9,543 nt of DNA from Methylococcaceae bacterium UBA4132 (GTDB lineage Bacteria; Pseudomonadota; Gammaproteobacteria; Methylococcales; Methylomonadaceae), in assembly GCA_002380945.1 (NCBI GenBank), contig DFWO01000120.1, positions 1-9,543 of the forward strand. Reading direction: 5' to 3'. Both the position numbers and the translations under genes were made by a program. The notes below the pieces were generated by a model. That model was not told the DNA's origin. It did not search any database and was given only the letters and a program-made list of their open reading frames with translations. The stretch's first letter is position 1, and the number at the start of each line of letters is the position of its first letter. Positions 6,848 through 9,543 of this stretch are shown piece after piece.

Positions 6848-7796
6848 GAGCCACCGCGCCGAAGTTACAAATCTCTTCGTACAGTGGCGAGGATTTAAAC
6901 AAACTCAGGTCAAGGGCAGAGTTTGAAAAAATACGTTCAATCAATAACGTATTGAAAAACCGTGTTTTCCAACTGCCAATAGAGATTGGTTTTCGGATAG
7001 GTGAGTTTTCCCTGTCCTGCCACTTTATCAAATTTAACGCGGCAAAACTGGCATTGAAATGACTATGCAAAGCCGCCTCTGAACGCGCCTGACAATCACA
7101 CAAGCCCGTAAACTGTTTGGCATCGCGGAACAAAAACTCAATCTGAAAACGTGCCTTGTAATACCGATGTACGCTCAAAGCATCAAGCGCGGTGTCAGTT
7201 GAAAACAGCAGTGCATAAGATGAACCTTGCGCCGTTTTTCTGAGCAAATACACGATACGCACGTTGCGTTTTAAGTTCACACAGTTGACCACTGCTGTAT
7301 AAATGCTCACATCGCCCTGTTTTTCCACGAATGTCAATTGGCTGACATCACCGATAATGACTTTACCCGCGTAAACTTTGCGTCTGCCTCTGGGCTTTTG
7401 CTCACCCGTAAACAAATGCCGCAGGTTGGCATCACACCGCAGTTTACCGACTTGATGATAACCTTTCTCAAGAATCGCTTCGGTTATCAATGCCTTCGTG
7501 TAGTAAGCATCGGTTGCAATATAACGTACACACTTAGGCAACCCATGACAATCCGCTTTAAAGTGCCGCACATAGTGATGAACACGGGTTTCGCCTTCTT
7601 TCGATTCGGGCGGTGTTTGCCAAGTGGAAACCGCGTAAGCCGTGTTGTAGCCAACATCGATCACTGCCAAGGTGGCGATTTCCAAACCTTTTTCCGCTTT
7701 GCCATGCTTGGCATCCCAAAACCTGCTTAAGCCGTACGTCTTAGTGCCGCTTTTGGTGATAAAACTACAGTCCAATGCGCCAATCAGTGTCTCAGC
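6843..7796 (-). mobile_element. Truncated IS4-family insertion sequence (transposase 3' part)
   Basis: This is the transposase-derived section of the chimeric frame, from just after RYEGE to the stop. The KSGTKTYGL...RFWD...KAEKGLE block and the Y-R-E-K signature place it in the IS4 family. The start of the transposase gene and the corresponding terminal inverted repeat are absent at the junction near 7796. The other end should lie to the left of 6843 but no inverted repeat could be matched because its partner is missing. Element borders are therefore approximate. Confidence 0.7.
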
Positions 7797-8237
7797 CTCA
7801 CCTTCATATCTATTGACTTCATCAGGCGGCGAACCCATTAAAAAACTGCCTGATGCTATCCAGCGAAAACGTTGTGTGACTTTTTTAATGCTAAGGTCAA
7901 CATAAACACCAAACTCATCTTCGCCAAACCGCACAGACCAAGCCCAATAACTGGTTTCTCCTTCTTGCCAAGGCACGGCGTATATTTCACTTTGCCATTC
8001 GATACTGGTGAATAAGCCATCCGCATTACGCCAAATATGGGTTGCCCAATCGGGTTTTGTAATCACTACTAATTCCAGCCGTTGAAAAAGCGTTTGTAGG
8101 GTCGCTATTTCACCGATGGACAGGGTGAATGCTTGTTGATCGTTTAGCACTTGCTGAGTGCCGTCCGCATTGACCAAAACAGGCGGCAATGCAGGGCGGG
8201 CGGGTTGTGAGTGTGGCAATCGCCAGAATTGTGTCAT
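6843..8237 (-). CDS. Chimeric ORF: FGE-like N-terminal fragment joined in frame to a DDE (IS4-type) transposase
   Basis: Counted from ATG 8235-8237, the frame has 464 codons. Residues 1 to about 147 are FGE-like, ending in RFRWIASGSFLMGSPPDE, the opening of an FGE-sulfatase/SUMF1 domain. From about 150 the sequence is an IS4-type transposase: first catalytic Asp D156 in LDCSFITKSGTKTYGL, second D243 in YIATDAYY, and the signature Y-x2-R-x3-E-x6-K at Y360, R363, E367, K374 (YYKARFQIEFLFRDAK). The C-terminus (EEICNFGAVAR) looks complete. The transposase lacks the 100 or so residues that normally precede the first Asp, so although all three catalytic residues are present it is probably not an active transposase. 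A longer frame starts at TTG 8252 inside a REP-like sequence; ATG 8237 is preferred. Confidence 0.65.
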   Translation of the reverse strand: MTQFWRLPHSQPARPALPPVLVNADGTQQVLNDQQAFTLSIGEIATLQTLFQRLELVVITKPDWATHIWRNADGLFTSIEWQSEIYAVPWQEGETSYWAWSVRFGEDEFGVYVDLSIKKVTQRFRWIASGSFLMGSPPDEVNRYEGEAETLIGALDCSFITKSGTKTYGLSRFWDAKHGKAEKGLEIATLAVIDVGYNTAYAVSTWQTPPESKEGETRVHHYVRHFKADCHGLPKCVRYIATDAYYTKALITEAILEKGYHQVGKLRCDANLRHLFTGEQKPRGRRKVYAGKVIIGDVSQLTFVEKQGDVSIYTAVVNCVNLKRNVRIVYLLRKTAQGSSYALLFSTDTALDALSVHRYYKARFQIEFLFRDAKQFTGLCDCQARSEAALHSHFNASFAALNLIKWQDRENSPIRKPISIGSWKTRFFNTLLIERIFSNSALDLSLFKSSPLYEEICNFGAVAR

Positions 8238-8780
8238 TATGTCCTTCGACAAGTTCAGGACGAACGCTGCTAATGGGCAATGTTTCCTTAGCTTCTATCC
8301 GTTTACAACTAAATTGCCCTTGTCCACCTGTTTGAACGATGTGCCATTGTACTTGCTGTTGTTTCGCGCTGGGTTCTACTATCTGCGACCGTTTCTTACA
8401 GACAAATCCCTAAACCGCCTTGTTTTATGTCGGGATGATTCCAAATCTGGCTTTCTAATTCACTGCCGCTCCAGTTGAGTTCTTTGCGTAAACAGCTTAA
8501 TAGCCCTATATCAATCAACGGCGACGATGATAACAGGGCTAAAATTTCCTGCATTTTTTCCGCTGTTGTGTCAGTCAGTTTAAAACCTTTGCGATGTGGA
8601 TGACATGGCAGGTTATAGCGGTCATTCAATGGATTAGGTTTAGCCAGTCGACATAATGGTAAATGCGTAGTTAAGCTTGCCACATGGCTTAGCGTCAATA
8701 TCGGGGCAGTGCGGTTTTGTAGGTGTTTCAGCAAACGTTGCTAACGCACTCGCGCCGCAATATGGTCATCGCCGCTACCC
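7797..8780 (-). pseudogene. Decayed FGE-like gene (SUMF1/EgtB/PvdO superfamily relic)
   Basis: The relic reads right to left through three frames. Segment one, about 8399-8778, runs GSGDDHIAARVR, hits TAG at 8741-8743, then continues QRLLKHLQNRTAPILTLSHV to GGLGICL and TAA at 8396-8398. Segment two, about 8269-8400 in another frame, includes KKRSQIVEPSAKQQQ and CKRIEAKETLPI. Segment three, 7797-8237, includes FWRLPHSQPARP, VITKPDWATHIWRNADGLF and the FGE-domain opening FRWIASGSFLMGSP. The order and content suggest one ancestral multi-domain protein. It now has a nonsense codon, a frameshift near 8398, a REP-like insertion with frame change near 8240-8268, an IS4-type junction at about 7796 and an IS5-type junction at about 8780. 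The catalytic or ligand-binding part of the FGE domain is missing. Confidence 0.7.
8241..8266. repeat. REP-like palindromic sequence within the FGE-like relic
   Basis: On the minus strand it reads CGTTCGTCCTGAACTTGTCG followed by AAGGAC. This is a variant of a widespread bacterial dispersed repeat whose translation is the familiar VRPELVEG. GTCCT at 8241-8245 pairs with AGGAC at 8257-8261. It sits exactly where the FGE-like relic changes reading frame, so it probably inserted into the gene. Confidence 0.6.
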
Positions 8781-8841
8781 TAGAGCGTGTTTTAAAAGTT
8801 CTACAAAAGTGCAAAATAGGAGTTTTTGCTCTTGATTTAAG

Positions 8842-9477
8842 ATGAAAAAGCGAACAGCGTGAGTCAAGCGATACCGGACAGAATTGAGCGATAAGAAATG
8901 GAAGCGGCTGAAATTACTACTGCCAGAGGGATTAGCTGGTGGTCGATCAAGAAAGGTGAGGTTAGGCAGGGTAGTGAATGGTGTGTTATACATAGTCTGA
9001 AGCGGGTACGGGTGTTGGTTACTGCCGCATGATAGATTTCCTATGTGGCAGACGGTATATGGCTACTATCGAGCGTGGACGAAACAAGGTCTATGGGAAC
9101 GAATTCATGATACATTGCGAGCGCAGGTGAGGCGTAAGGCGGGGCGGCACAAACACCCAACGGCAGGGATGATAGCCAAAGCGTCAAAACGACGGCGTTA
9201 TCAGGGGAAAAAGGCTTTGATGCCGCCAAGATAATACAAGGGCAAACGCCACTTTTAGTTGATACACTTGGATTGATTATGGTCGTTGTGGTCACGGTGG
9301 CGAATGTACCCGAAAGAGAGGGCGTGCGGATGATACTCGCCTCACTCACGGGAAGCTGTAAAAAGATACGCCACGTCTGGGTAGATGGTGGCTTACCGAG
9401 GTAAAGACTTTTCGGCTTGGATTCTTGCGCGTTTTCGGATTGTTTGGGATGTTGTATTACGGTCTGATACGGTAAAG
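8842..9477 (+). pseudogene. IS5-family transposase pseudogene
   Basis: From ATG 8842 the product reads MKKRTA, stop TGA 8860-8862, VKRYRTELSDKKWKRLKLLL, second stop TGA 8998-9000, then CWLLPHDRFPMWQTVYGYYR, WERIHDTLRAQVRRKAGRHK, the IS5 helix-rich N-terminal pattern. At 9174/9175 the frame changes: the family sequence MIDSQSVKTT is here ATG-ATA-GCCAAAGC, as if four bases were lost, deleting the first catalytic Asp. The +2 frame continues GFDAAKIIQ, LLVDTLGLIMVVVVTVANVP, IRHVWVDGG (second catalytic Asp). One extra base at about 9393 returns the first frame: YRGKDFSAWILARF. After about 9477 the resemblance to IS5 transposases fades and the WVVERTF block with the catalytic Glu is not seen. Two stops and two indels make it inactive. 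Confidence 0.88.
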
Positions 9478-9513
9478 CACCGTAAACTCTGCTTGATGTA
9501 CCTTTATCCAAGC

Positions 9514-9543
9514 GTACTTCACGCGCAATCCTTCGCGAAGTAC
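9514..9543. repeat. Hairpin at the right edge of the window
   Basis: GTACTT-CA-CGCG (9514-9525) pairs with CGCGAAGTAC (9534-9543) around an 8-nt loop, with CA bulged. It lies where the IS5-like resemblance has faded and may be a REP-like palindrome inserted into or next to the element. The window ends exactly on its last paired base, so it may extend further. Confidence 0.45.

Larger units (their letters stand above)
8784..9543 (+). mobile_element. Decayed IS5-family insertion sequence, left end inside the FGE-like relic
   Basis: FGE-like coding resemblance ends at about 8780, and AGCGTGTTTTAAAAGTTC starting at 8784 resembles the start of IS5-type terminal repeats. The junction contains CTAG (8780-8783), matching the YTAR target preference of the IS5 group. 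The transposase pseudogene follows 58 bases in. The right end is not in the window, so the terminal repeat and target duplication could not be confirmed. Confidence 0.6.

Noticed and set aside
7338..7905. Plus-strand frames opposite the transposase
   Set aside because: The minus-strand frame carries the complete DDE signature; these antisense frames have no recognisable content.
8775..8993. Minus-strand frame opposite the start of the IS5-type transposase
   Set aside because: The plus strand reads as an IS5 N-terminus despite its stops; the minus frame is incidental.
9041..9511. 156-codon minus-strand frame with serine/threonine-rich product
   Set aside because: It lies opposite the IS5-type transposase pseudogene, whose plus-strand motifs (YGYYRAW, VWVDGG, YRGKDF) are unmistakable; openness of the antisense frame is chance.

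Overview
The window looks like part of a gammaproteobacterial chromosome of moderate, slightly AT-rich composition. The main pointer is the conserved block of two M16 peptidase-like genes overlapping rsmD. The large helical-repeat protein, the formylglycine-generating-enzyme (FGE)-like relic and the density of transposon debris suggest a Thiotrichales or Methylococcales type genome; that narrower placement is inference only.

Layout. (1) 1-140: the tail of an ORF running in from the left edge, followed by three tight hairpins that look like the right end of an IS200/IS605-type element and a possible TnpB-guide RNA scaffold. (2) 306-2267, minus strand: a 653-residue protein built mostly from 26-residue helical repeats (HEAT/LRV-like) with a C-terminal domain I do not recognise. 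(3) 2268-2570: a divergent intergenic region with an imperfect palindrome and a plausible promoter. (4) 2571-5819, plus strand: a compact, translationally coupled operon of a secreted M16 zinc peptidase (HxxEH present), its non-catalytic M16 partner (HxxEH absent) and RsmD, the 16S rRNA G966 methyltransferase. (5) 5806-6771: a truncated SAM-methyltransferase relic overlapping the end of rsmD, then an intact AT-rich methyltransferase of the CmcI/macrocin O-methyltransferase-like kind. (6) 6778-6847: a small palindrome between 10-bp direct repeats. (7) 6843-8780, minus strand: an FGE-like gene wrecked by an in-frame junction to a DDE transposase, by a repetitive extragenic palindrome (REP)-like insertion, and by a frameshift and a stop. 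(8) 8784-9543, plus strand: a decayed IS5-family transposase that cuts off the upstream part of the FGE-like relic.

How it fits together. The stable core is the M16-M16-rsmD operon: the peptidase pair would act in the cell envelope and RsmD on the ribosome, so their linkage is one of coexpression rather than shared chemistry. Everything to the right of rsmD behaves like an accessory zone: gene fragments, an orphan methyltransferase and at least two different transposases in different stages of decay, nested into one older gene. The repeat protein on the left is intact and shows signs of recent internal duplication. I saw no CRISPR array and recognised no tRNA or rRNA gene.
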